Positions 10,081 through 17,844 of a stretch of DNA of 64,000 bases are shown here, piece after piece. Origin of the DNA: a bacterium. Lineage in GTDB: Bacteria > CAIWAD01. The notes beneath the pieces are model-generated. The model was not told the DNA's origin. It was given only the letters and a program-made list of their open reading frames with translations, and searched no databases. The stretch is taken from assembly GCA_030429345.1 (NCBI GenBank), contig JAUIFJ010000005.1, forward strand, positions 62,001 to 126,000. Reading direction: 5' to 3'. Positions within the stretch are counted from its first letter, which is position 1; each line of letters begins with the position of its first letter. The position numbers were made by a program, and so were the translations under genes.

Positions 10081-10279
10081 TCTTAGCCGGCGCCTTCGCG
10101 CCTTGGTCTCTCTGTTGTCCACCTGTAGGGGCCATCGCAGGCTGTCCGGTTCAAGTGCGAGCCCTGCTCGATTGCGACACACGAAACTGCCGTATTCATC
10201 CCCGAAGAACCGTACCCCAACCAACACAGCCAGCCGCGAATGCGGCGGCTCAAGGGTAGCTGCGGCCGTCAGCCCGCAG
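10056..10279. repeat. Inverted repeat with 25-bp arms
   Basis: The arm 10056-10080 is the reverse complement of 10255-10279 at 24 of 25 positions. A weaker match continues inward on both sides for about 28 more bases. The arms share the core GCGGGCTGNCGGCCGCAGCTA with a copy near 22109-22131, so this looks like a dispersed palindromic element family. The approximately 175 bp between the arms contain no convincing gene. Confidence 0.75.
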
Positions 10280-10347
10280 CGCCATACCCGAGGCCGTCAG
10301 CCCGCAGCGCCATACCCGAGGCCGCAAGCCCGCAGCGGTACTCTCCA
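10264..10347. repeat. 28-bp direct repeat, about 2.8 copies
   Basis: A 28-bp unit starts at 10264 and is repeated exactly at 10292. A third partial, diverged copy starts at 10320. The units contain the AGCCCGCAGCG core that is also the inner part of the neighbouring inverted repeat. No spacers are present, so this is not a CRISPR array. Confidence 0.85.
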
Positions 10348-10351
10348 GCAC

Positions 10352-10378
10352 TAAAGGATTTTCCGCAGCACCCGAAAG
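10352..10378 (+). promoter_or_regulatory. Possible sigma28 promoter of flagellin 1
   Basis: TAAA (10352-10355), 15 bases, then CCCGAAAG (10371-10378), against the sigma28 pattern TAAA-N15-GCCGATAA. The CCGA core and exact spacing are present, but only 5 of 8 bases of the -10 match. It would give a leader of about 160 bases before the flagellin at 10544. Confidence 0.35.
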
Positions 10379-10543
10379 AAGGGGTGTGGAGAAGATCGGC
10401 CCGAACGTGGGGCCGCAGACAACCAGTCAGAATCAGCACTCGCGACGCTGGGAAACCACACCTCGCTGGATTTGACGCAAGACGAACGGAGGCCCGGGAA
10501 ATATCTGTCTCACGGCAGGACTCCGGGTTCCATGGAGGGTTCA

Positions 10544-11395
10544 ATGTCTTTGCGAATGAATCAGAATGTGCTCTCGATGCGCACGCATCGCCATCTGTTC
10601 AGGATGGACCGACAGAGCGAGACGCACGTAACACGCCTCGCGTCCGGATTGCGCGTGAACCACGCCTGGGACGATCCGGCGGCGATCTCCGTTTCCGAGC
10701 GCATGAGGGCCCAGATCAGCTCCATGACGGAAGCCGAGCGCAACATCAGCCACGCCATCAACCTGCTCAACACGGCCGAATCCAGCCTGGGGTCCATCGA
10801 CGACAAGCTGATCCGCATGCGGGCGCTCGCCCTGGAGGCCAGCAACGGCACCCTTTCCAGTTCCGATCGCAGCTACCTGGACCGGGAATTCCAGCAGCTG
10901 AAGAGCGAGATCACGCGGGTTGCCTCGATCACCGAGTACAACGGCCTGCACCTGCTGGACGGCACCTATTCCAGCGGCGCCTCCGGAGCCAACGGCCAGG
11001 GGATCAAGATCCACCTGGGCGTACACAACGTGGCCAACGAGGACTACTACTACGTCAACTTCAACGACATGCGCGCCGCGGCTCTCGGCCTGGACACCGC
11101 TTCCATCGCCGACACGGCGAATTCGCAGGCGGCGCTGGCGCGGATCGATCTCGCGCTGGACAACAAGAACAGCGAGCAGACGCGCATCGGCAGCTATGTC
11201 ACACGCCTGCAGCACTCGCTGAACTCGCTGATGCAGTTCCGTGAAAGCACGACCGAATCCGAATCCACCCTGAGAGACGCGGACATCGCGCGCAGCATGA
11301 GCGATCTGACACGCAGCCAGATCCTGATGCAGAGCAGCATTTCGATGACCACGCAGGCCAACCAGTTGCCAAACATCGTGGCCGGGTTGTTCTAG
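10544..11395 (+). CDS. Flagellin 1 (short)
   Basis: Flagellin, 283 residues, structural subunit of the flagellar filament. Only the conserved D0/D1 ends are present: an N-terminal coiled region (LASGLRVNHAWDDPAAISVSERMRAQI), the DRSYLDREFQQLKSEI segment, and the C-terminal ESTLRDADIARSMSDLTRSQILMQSS with a final LPNIVAGLF. The variable D2/D3 domains are missing, with only a short loop in the middle. The N-terminus is unusual (MSLRMNQNVLSMRTHRHLFRMDRQ) and more divergent from consensus than flagellin 2. The ATG at 10544 follows a GGAGGG site; the longer open frame upstream is not flagellin-like. A terminator follows. Confidence 0.95.
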   Translation: MSLRMNQNVLSMRTHRHLFRMDRQSETHVTRLASGLRVNHAWDDPAAISVSERMRAQISSMTEAERNISHAINLLNTAESSLGSIDDKLIRMRALALEASNGTLSSSDRSYLDREFQQLKSEITRVASITEYNGLHLLDGTYSSGASGANGQGIKIHLGVHNVANEDYYYVNFNDMRAAALGLDTASIADTANSQAALARIDLALDNKNSEQTRIGSYVTRLQHSLNSLMQFRESTTESESTLRDADIARSMSDLTRSQILMQSSISMTTQANQLPNIVAGLF

Positions 11396-11436
11396 GCTCA
11401 CAACAGCCCGGAATCCCACGAGGTGTCTCGCCTCGG

Positions 11437-11470
11437 AAGCGGGTCGTGCGGAACGCGCGGCCCGCTTTCT
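11437..11470 (+). terminator. Terminator after flagellin 1
   Basis: Hairpin with a 12-bp stem (AAGCGGGTCGTGC pairing with GCGCGGCCCGCTT, two G-U pairs), tetraloop GGAA, then TTTCTCC. It lies about 40 bases after the flagellin stop. Confidence 0.7.
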
Positions 11471-11623
11471 CCATTTCCTCTATAGACGCCGCAGCTTAGG
11501 GCTCAAGGCGTCTTCGGCAGATCTGATCGTTTCGCGCCCCTCCAGGGACATGGAAACTCTATTGCACGGGCAATGCCTTCGGGCAATTCCTGCCCCTGCT
11601 TTCCGAAAAAACGCATGCCTTTC

Positions 11624-11745
11624 AAGTTCTGAACTTCAAAAGCCCTGAAGATCCGCACTTCCAATCTTATTGTTATTCCTTCACTTACGGTTCTAGCGAT
11701 TGTGTAAGCGATTGTTTTTCCTAGACTGAAGAAAGTTCAGAACTT
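11624..11745. promoter_or_regulatory. Two AAGTTC-N-GAACTT palindromes before flagellin 2
   Basis: The 13-bp palindrome AAGTTCTGAACTT at 11624-11636 recurs as AAGTTCAGAACTT at 11733-11745, 109 bases downstream. The second copy fills most of the spacer of the sigma28-like promoter, so a dimer bound there would block RNA polymerase, and the pair could loop. A direct repeat GCGATTGT (11696-11703 and 11708-11715) lies between them. This is a candidate operator pair; the binding protein is unknown. Confidence 0.5.
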
Positions 11746-11753
11746 CCCGATAG
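11727..11753 (+). promoter_or_regulatory. Sigma28-like promoter of flagellin 2
   Basis: TGAA (11727-11730), 15 bases, CCCGATAG (11746-11753), matching TAAA-N15-GCCGATAA at 3/4 and 6/8 positions with exact spacing. It would start transcription about 20 bases before the flagellin ATG. Confidence 0.55.
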
Positions 11754-11781
11754 GTGGGCCAGCAACGAGTCTGGAGGACCC

Positions 11782-12624
11782 ATGTCTTTACGCATCAACC
11801 ACAACATCACTTCGCTGAGCGCCCAACGGAACCTGGCGAGGAATAGCAGTGACCTGGAACAGGCCGTGCAACGCCTGTCCTCCGGTCTACGAGTCAACAA
11901 TGCCTGGGACGATCCGGCCGGTCTTGGCGTGTCCGAGCGACTGCGTTCGCAGATTGCCAGCATGGAAGAGGCCGAACGGAACGCCAACTACGGCATCAAC
12001 CTGCTGGCGACGGCGGAAGGAGCCATGCAGACCATCGACGAGAAGCTGATCCGCATGAGGGCCCTGGCGGTGGAGGCTGCCAGCGGCACCTTGACCAGCC
12101 TGGATCGCAGCTACCTGGACGTGGAGTTCCAGCAGCTGAAGAGCGAGATCTCGCGTATTGCCAATGTGACCAACTACAATGGCATGCAGTTGATCGACGG
12201 CAGCTACAGCTCGGGCAGCACGAACGGCGGCATTCGGCTCCAGGTGGGGATTGACACGACCGTCAACGAGGACTACTACGCGGTCACCCTGGAAAACATG
12301 AACGCCAGCGCCCTGGGCCTGAACACGACCTCGCTGACCAATACGGCCAACGCCGCCGCCGCCATCACCCTGATGGATTCGGCCATCAATACCAAGGACA
12401 CCGAGCGCACCCGCGTCGGCGCCTATGTCAGCCGGCTGAACTACACCATCAGCAACCTGCAGATCTCGCAGGAGAACGCGACGGCTTCCGAGTCGACGAT
12501 CCGCGACGCAGATTTCGCCATGGAAACGGCGAACCTGACACGCTCGCAGATCCTCATGCAGTCCGCGACGGCCATGCTGGCGCAGGCCAACAGCATGCCC
12601 AACTACGTGCTGTCATTGCTTTGA
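11782..12624 (+). CDS. Flagellin 2 (short)
   Basis: Flagellin, 280 residues, closer to consensus than its neighbour. It begins MSLRINHNITSLSAQRNLARN, has LSSGLRVNNAWDDPAGLGVSERLRSQI, and ends with ESTIRDADFAMETANLTRSQILMQSATAMLAQANSMPNYVLSLL in pieces. Again only D0/D1 are present, with a short central loop. Both flagellins carry AWDDPA in place of the usual AADDPA. A GGAGG site precedes the ATG and a strong terminator follows. Two flagellins with separate promoters and terminators suggest different levels or timing in one filament. Confidence 0.97.
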   Translation: MSLRINHNITSLSAQRNLARNSSDLEQAVQRLSSGLRVNNAWDDPAGLGVSERLRSQIASMEEAERNANYGINLLATAEGAMQTIDEKLIRMRALAVEAASGTLTSLDRSYLDVEFQQLKSEISRIANVTNYNGMQLIDGSYSSGSTNGGIRLQVGIDTTVNEDYYAVTLENMNASALGLNTTSLTNTANAAAAITLMDSAINTKDTERTRVGAYVSRLNYTISNLQISQENATASESTIRDADFAMETANLTRSQILMQSATAMLAQANSMPNYVLSLL

Positions 12625-12657
12625 TCTCTCCGTCCTCCGAAGGACAGATTCTCTGCT

Positions 12658-12694
12658 CAAGGGGTTCCGGGTCACGACGGAACCCCTTTGCATT
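12658..12694 (+). terminator. Terminator after flagellin 2
   Basis: Perfect 11-bp stem AAGGGGTTCCG / CGGAACCCCTT around an 8-base loop, followed by TTGCATTTC. It starts 34 bases after the stop. Confidence 0.8.
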
Positions 12695-13127
12695 TCACCT
12701 CATTCGAGTGGTCCGCGGCACAGGCTGGAACAGCGCGCTCGCCTACTTTCGTTGAAGAATGGATCAACTGCCGGTCCCGGGCAGCTAGCTCGAAGGCGCA
12801 TGACCGCGTTTGACAGAGAGCTCGCAGACATGTCCCTCCCCCAGTTGAAGTTCTTCCGGTCGCGGTTGACAGGAGAGTGGCTGAGATCAGCCAACTCCAG
12901 GCTACAGGCGGCGGAACGCGCGAAATAAACGCAGAAAAAGATTTGCAGGGCGGCTTTTTTCCTTGGAAGATTTCTCCAGATCCCTACTTTCGGCTCACTC
13001 CGAGAGACCTGCGACTGTCGAATTTCCGACAGGGAAGGGAAAGCCGACTGGGGGGTTGGCGCAGACGCGAAGGACAATCGGAGGCCGGACAGCAAACCGG
13101 CATGGTAGTTATGGAAAAGGGGGACTC
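12695..13127. other. Gene-free stretch between flagellin 2 and the 54-residue gene
   Basis: About 430 bases in which no convincing gene was found. Open frames on both strands here (for example 12700-13095 on the minus strand) have no recognisable start signal and read as low-complexity Ser/Arg/Ala sequence. TTGACA hexamers occur near 12808 and 12866 but without a good -10 at the right distance. It may hold the leader and promoter of the small gene downstream. Confidence 0.4.
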
Positions 13128-13292
13128 ATGAATCCTGCTGAAGCAATTGCTCTTCTTGGCAAAGAAAAAGTCGACCAGATCCTGCAGGACAGCAGTGACC
13201 TGGTGGACATGATTCTTCGCGGTGACCATCCCACCCTGAAGATGAACAACGGCGCCAAGGAAGAAGAAAAGGTCGAGGAAACGATCCACTAG
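13128..13292 (+). CDS. Small protein, 54 residues, unknown
   Basis: Not recognised. The frame starts MNPAEAIALLGKEKVDQILQ, is helical in its first half (LGKEKVDQILQDSSDLVDMIL) and ends in a charged tail (KEEEKVEETIH). The ATG follows a purine-rich AAAAGGGGG site, and an efficient terminator lies 22 bases after the stop, which together support a real, well-expressed small gene. The position after two flagellins could mean a link to motility, but nothing in the sequence proves it. Confidence 0.6.
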   Translation: MNPAEAIALLGKEKVDQILQDSSDLVDMILRGDHPTLKMNNGAKEEEKVEETIH

Positions 13293-13313
13293 GGTCCTCC
13301 TTCGTCCTCTTCC

Positions 13314-13361
13314 ATTCCCGACCCGGGTAGATGCTCATCTGCCGGGGTCGGGAATTTTTTT
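13314..13361 (+). terminator. Strong terminator after the 54-residue gene
   Basis: ATTCCCGACCCGG pairs with CCGGGGTCGGGAAT (13-14 bp, one bulge) around a 15-base loop, followed by seven T residues. Confidence 0.88.
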
Positions 13362-13478
13362 GTGCTCCGGCAATGAATGCTCATAGGCGGAAATTGACCG
13401 AGATCAGAGAGAGACGGATAGGCGAATCCGAAGCTCTGGGAACTGAATGGCTCCAAACCCCATTTTCCGGAATCCGCC

Positions 13479-14783
13479 ATGTTTCAGGTTCATCTTCTCT
13501 TCGCCCTCCTTCTCCTGCCGATCCAGCTGCACGCCCAACGAGGTAGCGCCTCTGCGAACTGGACGCAGGCCGGAACGGATCCGGAAACCACAGCCCTGGG
13601 ACGCGCCAGCTCCATGTTCGGCAGCAATGCCCTGGCCCAGATGCAGTTTTATCCCAACTCCATCAGCCGGCTGAAAGAAGGGCAGAGCGCGTTCTCGGCG
13701 CAGCACCAGCAGAACTTTGCCTTCGGTAATTTCAACTACAACAGTTACCGCGCCGCCTGGAAGCCGCCTTCCCGGAGCGGGACCTGGAACTACAGCATCG
13801 GGTTCAGCCACCTGAGATGGGCTCCCCATCCCAGGCCGTATACGAACGAGCAGGGCGTTGTGCTTGGAAAGACCCATGCGATCGAGACCATGACCGGATT
13901 TACCGGGGCCATGGAGCGCCGCTGGGGTCCGGGACGCCTCGAACTGGGCCTCGGGCTGGATTGGATCCGGCTCGACTATGGCGACATCAAGATTGGAAAC
14001 ATACTGGATGGCGTAGGCAATGCGCTGACCTTCAATCTGGGGGCAGGTTACGCAGCGAGCTCGCCCCTGTGGCAGCCGGTGGAGAACCGGCCCGGCCTGC
14101 AGTTCGAGGCGGGGCTGCAGACTGCGATCAACCGCGTCGGCAGCAAGATCCGCTTCTCGGACTACGCCAGCCCCGCGCTGCGCATGATGCTGGGCTCCGC
14201 CAGTTCCCGTGTGACACTGCGCCTTCCGGACGGCCTGCCCCTGCTGGCCGTGTCCGGAGTGATGGAACGACAGGTCGACCTGATCAAACCGGAGGCCGAC
14301 ATCACGGTCCACGGTGTTCCGGACTCGCGGATCGGGGATCCGGACAATCCGCACAATCCGGACAACCAGACCGGCTACGCCAACCTGAGCTTCCAGGAGC
14401 GGCAGGAAGAGGGCGCAGATGACCCGGACGTCTACTTCTACGACACCGGCTTCGACTGGTGGCCCAACGAATTGCTCGCCGGATCCGAGGATGTATCACG
14501 CCACAACGGCTACAGCCTGACGCTGCTCGATGTGGTCAGCTGGAACCGGGGCAGGTACTACAGCACTTATTCCCCAAAGCCCTACGCGACTCGCGGCTGG
14601 AGTTTCCACAGTCGCGGGTTGAAGCCGCTGCTCGACCGGCTCTTCCCCGGTTCCGAATGGACCCGCTGGCTGGAGAAGGTCGAAGCCGTCTTCAGCGAGG
14701 CCCGCTATACGGCCCCGGAAGCCGAGAACATTCTTCCCTTCCGGGCCTTCTACCGCTCCTTCGAACTGCGGATCAGGATCTAG
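13479..14783 (+). CDS. Exported protein, probable outer-membrane beta-barrel, paralogue A
   Basis: Protein of 434 residues with a clear signal peptide (MFQVHLLFALLLLPIQLHAQ). The rest alternates aromatic/polar strands (LELGLGLDWIRLDYGDI, LQFEAGLQTAINRVG, YSLTLLDVVSW) and ends in FYRSFELRIRI, like a beta-barrel with a terminal strand. No named family was recognised. A landmark segment, GVPDSRIGDPDNPHNPDNQT followed by GYANLSFQERQEEGADDPD, recurs almost word for word in the next gene (36% or more similarity overall by eye), so the two are tandem paralogues. The Asp/Asn/Pro-rich loop could bind calcium. Function unknown. Confidence 0.8.
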   Translation: MFQVHLLFALLLLPIQLHAQRGSASANWTQAGTDPETTALGRASSMFGSNALAQMQFYPNSISRLKEGQSAFSAQHQQNFAFGNFNYNSYRAAWKPPSRSGTWNYSIGFSHLRWAPHPRPYTNEQGVVLGKTHAIETMTGFTGAMERRWGPGRLELGLGLDWIRLDYGDIKIGNILDGVGNALTFNLGAGYAASSPLWQPVENRPGLQFEAGLQTAINRVGSKIRFSDYASPALRMMLGSASSRVTLRLPDGLPLLAVSGVMERQVDLIKPEADITVHGVPDSRIGDPDNPHNPDNQTGYANLSFQERQEEGADDPDVYFYDTGFDWWPNELLAGSEDVSRHNGYSLTLLDVVSWNRGRYYSTYSPKPYATRGWSFHSRGLKPLLDRLFPGSEWTRWLEKVEAVFSEARYTAPEAENILPFRAFYRSFELRIRI

Positions 14784-14883
14784 CCCGGAACCGCCAGGGC
14801 GGAATTCCGTACAAGAGCCGAACCCGATCGCTGAACCCCGGGAACGGTCATTCCAGACCCGTTCCGCCTTTGTGGAATCATTC

Positions 14884-16191
14884 ATGCCATTCTTCCCCTG
14901 TGTCACCTTTCTGGCACTCCTCCTCCTGCAGCCGGCAATCGCCCAGGAACCCGGCCCGGCCGTGTCCTGGACCCGCTTCAGCAACAATGCCGAAAGTGCC
15001 GCTCGCGGGCGCACCCACTCCGTCTTCGACCGGGAAATCCTGGGACAGATCCAATTCTATCCCAATGCCCTCGCGCGGCTGGCGGAAGGGGAATTGGCCT
15101 TCTCCGCTCAGCGCGCACGGTCGGATGGACTCGACTTCCAGCGCTTCGACAGCTACCGCGTGGCCTGGGGCCGTCGAAAACCGGAACACTTTCTGCTGCA
15201 GAACATGGCCCTGAGCTTCGTCCGGCAACAGGCCGTTCCCTATCCCTATTGGCTGGATTTCGGACTCCAGCTCGAGCACTCCAGGGAATGGATGCTCAGT
15301 TTCGGCACGGCCGGGCTTCGCTGGCTCGGCCCGGGCCTGCTGGAAGCGGGGCTTTCTGTAGACTGGATCCACAGCGAACCGGGGGAGTATGCGTATCACA
15401 AGGCGCGGGGCGAGACGGGCAAGGCCCTGGCGCTGAACATGGGCCTGGGCTACCGCTACCATTCCAGGAAGTGGACACACCGCGAATCGGGCGCGACCCT
15501 GGGCTGGGAAGCCGGTGTCCAGACCTCCTTCAACCGCTACGGTCCGCCCTTGTCCTACACGAATGGCGAGGAGGACGCACTGCCCTTCACCGCACTGGCG
15601 TCCGCCAGCCTGCGGACGACACTCGGCAGTGCAGCGGGAAGGCCGATCCTGCAGCTGATGGCCGTGATGGAGCGCCAGGCGGACCTGGTCCGATATCGGC
15701 GTGTGACAGAGAGCGTCCAGGGCGTGCCCGACTCTCAGCCGGGCGATCCGGAGAACCCCTTCAACCCGGACAACCCGACGGGCTACGATCACCTCAGTTT
15801 CCAGGAGCGCCAGGAGGATGGCGCGGACGACCCGGACATCCACAGCTGGGATTCGTCCTACAGGCTCTGGCCCGGCGCATTGCCCGGTGGCTCGGGGGTC
15901 CTGTCCAACAGAATCGGATATACGGTGACGCTGCTGGGAGTCGCCTCCGTGCACATCGGCAGCTACAAGGGAGCGGAAGGGCTGCCGCACCACGATACAC
16001 GCGGCTGGAGCGTGCGCGGCGAAGGTTTTGCCGCTCTCTTCGAGTCGATGGATCCCGGCAACTCCTGGAGCCGTTTCCTGAGGAAGTACCGGTTGTACTA
16101 CAGCAACGCAAGCTTCTCCGACAAACCCGGGAGCGCCCTGGACTCCGGCGTGGATCACCTGCAGTCCCTGGAACTGCGCGTCGGCTTCTGA
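14884..16191 (+). CDS. Exported protein, probable outer-membrane beta-barrel, paralogue B
   Basis: Protein of 435 residues from the ATG at 14884 (an in-frame GTG four codons upstream is possible). The signal peptide is MPFFPCVTFLALLLLQPAIAQ. It is homologous to the preceding gene along its whole length: R-A/G-R-x-S/H-S start, QIQFYPNALARLAEGELAFS, GVPDSQPGDPENPFNPDNPT and GYDHLSFQERQEDGADDPD, and a C-terminal SLELRVGF ending in Phe, as in many outer-membrane barrels. It is 100 bases downstream, probably in the same transcription unit. Function unknown; a surface or cell-envelope role is inferred. Confidence 0.8.
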   Translation: MPFFPCVTFLALLLLQPAIAQEPGPAVSWTRFSNNAESAARGRTHSVFDREILGQIQFYPNALARLAEGELAFSAQRARSDGLDFQRFDSYRVAWGRRKPEHFLLQNMALSFVRQQAVPYPYWLDFGLQLEHSREWMLSFGTAGLRWLGPGLLEAGLSVDWIHSEPGEYAYHKARGETGKALALNMGLGYRYHSRKWTHRESGATLGWEAGVQTSFNRYGPPLSYTNGEEDALPFTALASASLRTTLGSAAGRPILQLMAVMERQADLVRYRRVTESVQGVPDSQPGDPENPFNPDNPTGYDHLSFQERQEDGADDPDIHSWDSSYRLWPGALPGGSGVLSNRIGYTVTLLGVASVHIGSYKGAEGLPHHDTRGWSVRGEGFAALFESMDPGNSWSRFLRKYRLYYSNASFSDKPGSALDSGVDHLQSLELRVGF

Positions 16192-16222
16192 TCCTGCCCG
16201 CAGGAAAGCCCTGAAACGAGAA

Positions 16223-16247
16223 GTCCCCGCTCGCCAGGAGCGGGGAC
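16223..16247. terminator. Bidirectional hairpin between convergent genes
   Basis: GTCCCCGCTC / GAGCGGGGAC, a perfect 10-bp stem with a 5-base loop. On the minus strand it is followed by TTCTCGTTT, so it best serves the minus-strand gene ending at 16271. It lies between two convergent genes. Confidence 0.65.
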
Positions 16248-16270
16248 CGGCTGGCAGAAGCGCGTCGGGA

Positions 16271-16729
16271 CTAGAAGACGCGTTCCTTCGAATACTTCTG
16301 TGTGACCGTTGTCGGCGCGCTGGGCATCCGGACGCGCAGCCGATCGCCTTCGACGGCGGCGCTCAGCGTTTCCAGCACATCCCTGCCCAGCCAGCCAAGG
16401 CAGCTGCCGTCTTCCGGGCCGTCCGTCGACGAGACCTGCGGCAGGTGATGCACTTCCAGGTCTTCCCCGTCGAAGGGCAGCACGAGCACGGGCTCGTCCT
16501 GCTCCAGCCCCAGCGGACGGATCACGATTGAATTCTCCCTCTCGGGATCCACCCAGACCCAGCCCTGCTGCTCGCCGCAGCTCGCCTGCAGGACGAGGCG
16601 GCCGTTTTCGTGTCGTGTCCCTTCGGCCTCGCGCCACTCTCCTGTGTCTTCGGCTCCAGAGCGTCCCGGCAGGGCCACGGCCAGGAAAGCCAGCAGGCCG
16701 GGAAAGAGGATCGGAATCGGTTTCTTCAT
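16271..16729 (-). CDS. Small exported protein, unknown
   Basis: Protein of 152 residues with a signal peptide (MKKPIPILFPGLLAFLAVALPG). The mature part shows REAEGTRHENGRLVLQASCGEQQGWVWVDPE in pieces, then VIRPLGLEQDEPVLVLPFDGED and a C-terminal QKYSKERVF. Two Cys residues (ASCGE and GSCLG) could form a disulfide. The start at 16729 was chosen because it begins the signal peptide; upstream in-frame starts add ten unlikely residues. No family recognised. It follows the SHOCT-like gene by about 100 bases. Confidence 0.65.
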   Translation of the reverse strand: MKKPIPILFPGLLAFLAVALPGRSGAEDTGEWREAEGTRHENGRLVLQASCGEQQGWVWVDPERENSIVIRPLGLEQDEPVLVLPFDGEDLEVHHLPQVSSTDGPEDGSCLGWLGRDVLETLSAAVEGDRLRVRMPSAPTTVTQKYSKERVF

Positions 16730-16833
16730 GGACGTACTCTTGTTGCGTATGACATTCACTTTTCAGCGGGAACAGCTTCTTTCCGCGCACTTGTCGCACA
16801 CTGTTCGACGACCTTGCGTCACCGCGCGAGGAC

Positions 16834-17307
16834 CTATTCGCAAAAGACCCGTACGACATCTCCGTCGCCGGAGTCCACATCGACCTTGAGCTCGCGCAGG
16901 GCCTCGATCAGTTCCTCGCCCTGCAGGCCGCTCAGCGCGCCGATATCCACGCCTTTGGCCTTCAGCTTCTCGCGCGCCTCTTCGGGGATCATCGTACTCA
17001 GCTTGAGCCCCGTGCGCACCAGGTCAATCGGAATGCGGATGTTGATCACATCCTTCTTGCGGCTGTTGATCATGATGCGCAGAAAACGCAGCGGCCGACG
17101 CGGCGCCGGCGGTTCGGGCGGGGTCGGCATGCCGTCCTCGTCCAGATTGGGTCCCAGGTGGATCACGGAAGCACTCACCCGGGGCTCTTCCGGCCGGTGG
17201 GGCTCCTCCCTGCTCCGGCTGATTTTTTCCAGAAGTCGTTCGGCGTCCGCGGGATTGATCTTTCCTTCGGAAAGCATTTCCAGGATCTGCATGCGCTCGT
17301 GGTTCAT
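16834..17307 (-). CDS. SHOCT-like / YvlB-type regulator-associated protein
   Basis: Protein of 157 residues. The N-terminus MNHERMQILEMLSEGKINPADAERLLEKI is a SHOCT-like helical hairpin, found in short proteins next to DUF2089 regulators and in YvlB/LiaX-type envelope-stress proteins. A Pro-rich linker follows (about 50-75), then a compact part with LRIMINSRKKDVINIRIPIDLVRTGLKL and a repeat-like EEAREKLKAKGVDIGAL/GEELIEALRELKVDV end. It starts 9 bases after the DUF2089 gene stop, so the pair forms an operon. It is probably a signalling partner of that protein; the detailed role is unknown. Confidence 0.75.
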   Translation of the reverse strand: MNHERMQILEMLSEGKINPADAERLLEKISRSREEPHRPEEPRVSASVIHLGPNLDEDGMPTPPEPPAPRRPLRFLRIMINSRKKDVINIRIPIDLVRTGLKLSTMIPEEAREKLKAKGVDIGALSGLQGEELIEALRELKVDVDSGDGDVVRVFCE

Positions 17308-17316
17308 CGGTTCCTC

Positions 17317-17667
17317 CTATTGCAGCAGGCGCAAGGCCTCGTCGACACTGATCTCTCCTTTGGACAGGCGCTCGAGCACGGCCTGGTTGGGCGTGGGAGC
17401 GTCCAGCTGGGAGTCCAGTTCGCGGACAATGCGATGCAGGCGTTTCTTGATGGTGGGGTAGCTGGTGGAAAACTCGGCTTCCATGCGACGGATCGAACCA
17501 TGATGGCGCAGGAAAGCAGTAACGAAAATCTGGTCTTCGAGTCCAAGGCGGGCCAGGGGTGGAAAATCGAACGAGCCTTCGATAATGGTGTCGTCGTCGG
17601 GGCAGGCCAGCCGCTGGATCTTCAGCGGCTTGTCGCTGTTCGTGCAGCGTGTCGGTGCGATGGCCAT
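17317..17667 (-). CDS. DUF2089 family putative regulator with reduced zinc ribbon
   Basis: Protein of 116 residues of the DUF2089 type: an N-terminal zinc-ribbon-like part, a helix-turn-helix core (FLRHHGSIRRMEAEFSTSYPTIKKRLHRIV) and a C-terminal SHOCT-like tail, ERLSKGEISVDEALRLLQ. The ribbon is degenerate: where the family usually has two CxxC pairs, only one Cys remains in each position (RCTNS and ACPDD), so zinc binding is probably lost. The C-terminal tail resembles the N-terminus of the downstream gene product, consistent with interaction. A 13-bp palindrome TTGAATTATTCAA (17706-17718), about 40 bases upstream in AT-rich DNA, may be an autoregulatory site. Confidence 0.78.
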   Translation of the reverse strand: MAIAPTRCTNSDKPLKIQRLACPDDDTIIEGSFDFPPLARLGLEDQIFVTAFLRHHGSIRRMEAEFSTSYPTIKKRLHRIVRELDSQLDAPTPNQAVLERLSKGEISVDEALRLLQ

Positions 17668-17844
17668 TTCTTCTCCTTGATTTTCGCTGAAGATCGATCA
17701 CGCAATTGAATTATTCAACTCTGAGTTTGAAATTTTTAAGGTTTTTCGACCATAGACTTAATTTTCTTAATTGTTGCACATGCGAGCCCCCCACATCCGG
17801 ACCTGCTACCTTGGCCAATCACCCATTGATGAGTCCGGCCACCC

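Noticed and set aside
9947-10347. CRISPR array
   Set aside because: Repeats are contiguous and without unique spacers; no cas genes.
12700-13095. 131-codon minus-strand frame
   Set aside because: No ribosome-binding site, unusual Ser/Arg composition, and no conservation visible; overlaps the probable leader of a plus-strand gene.
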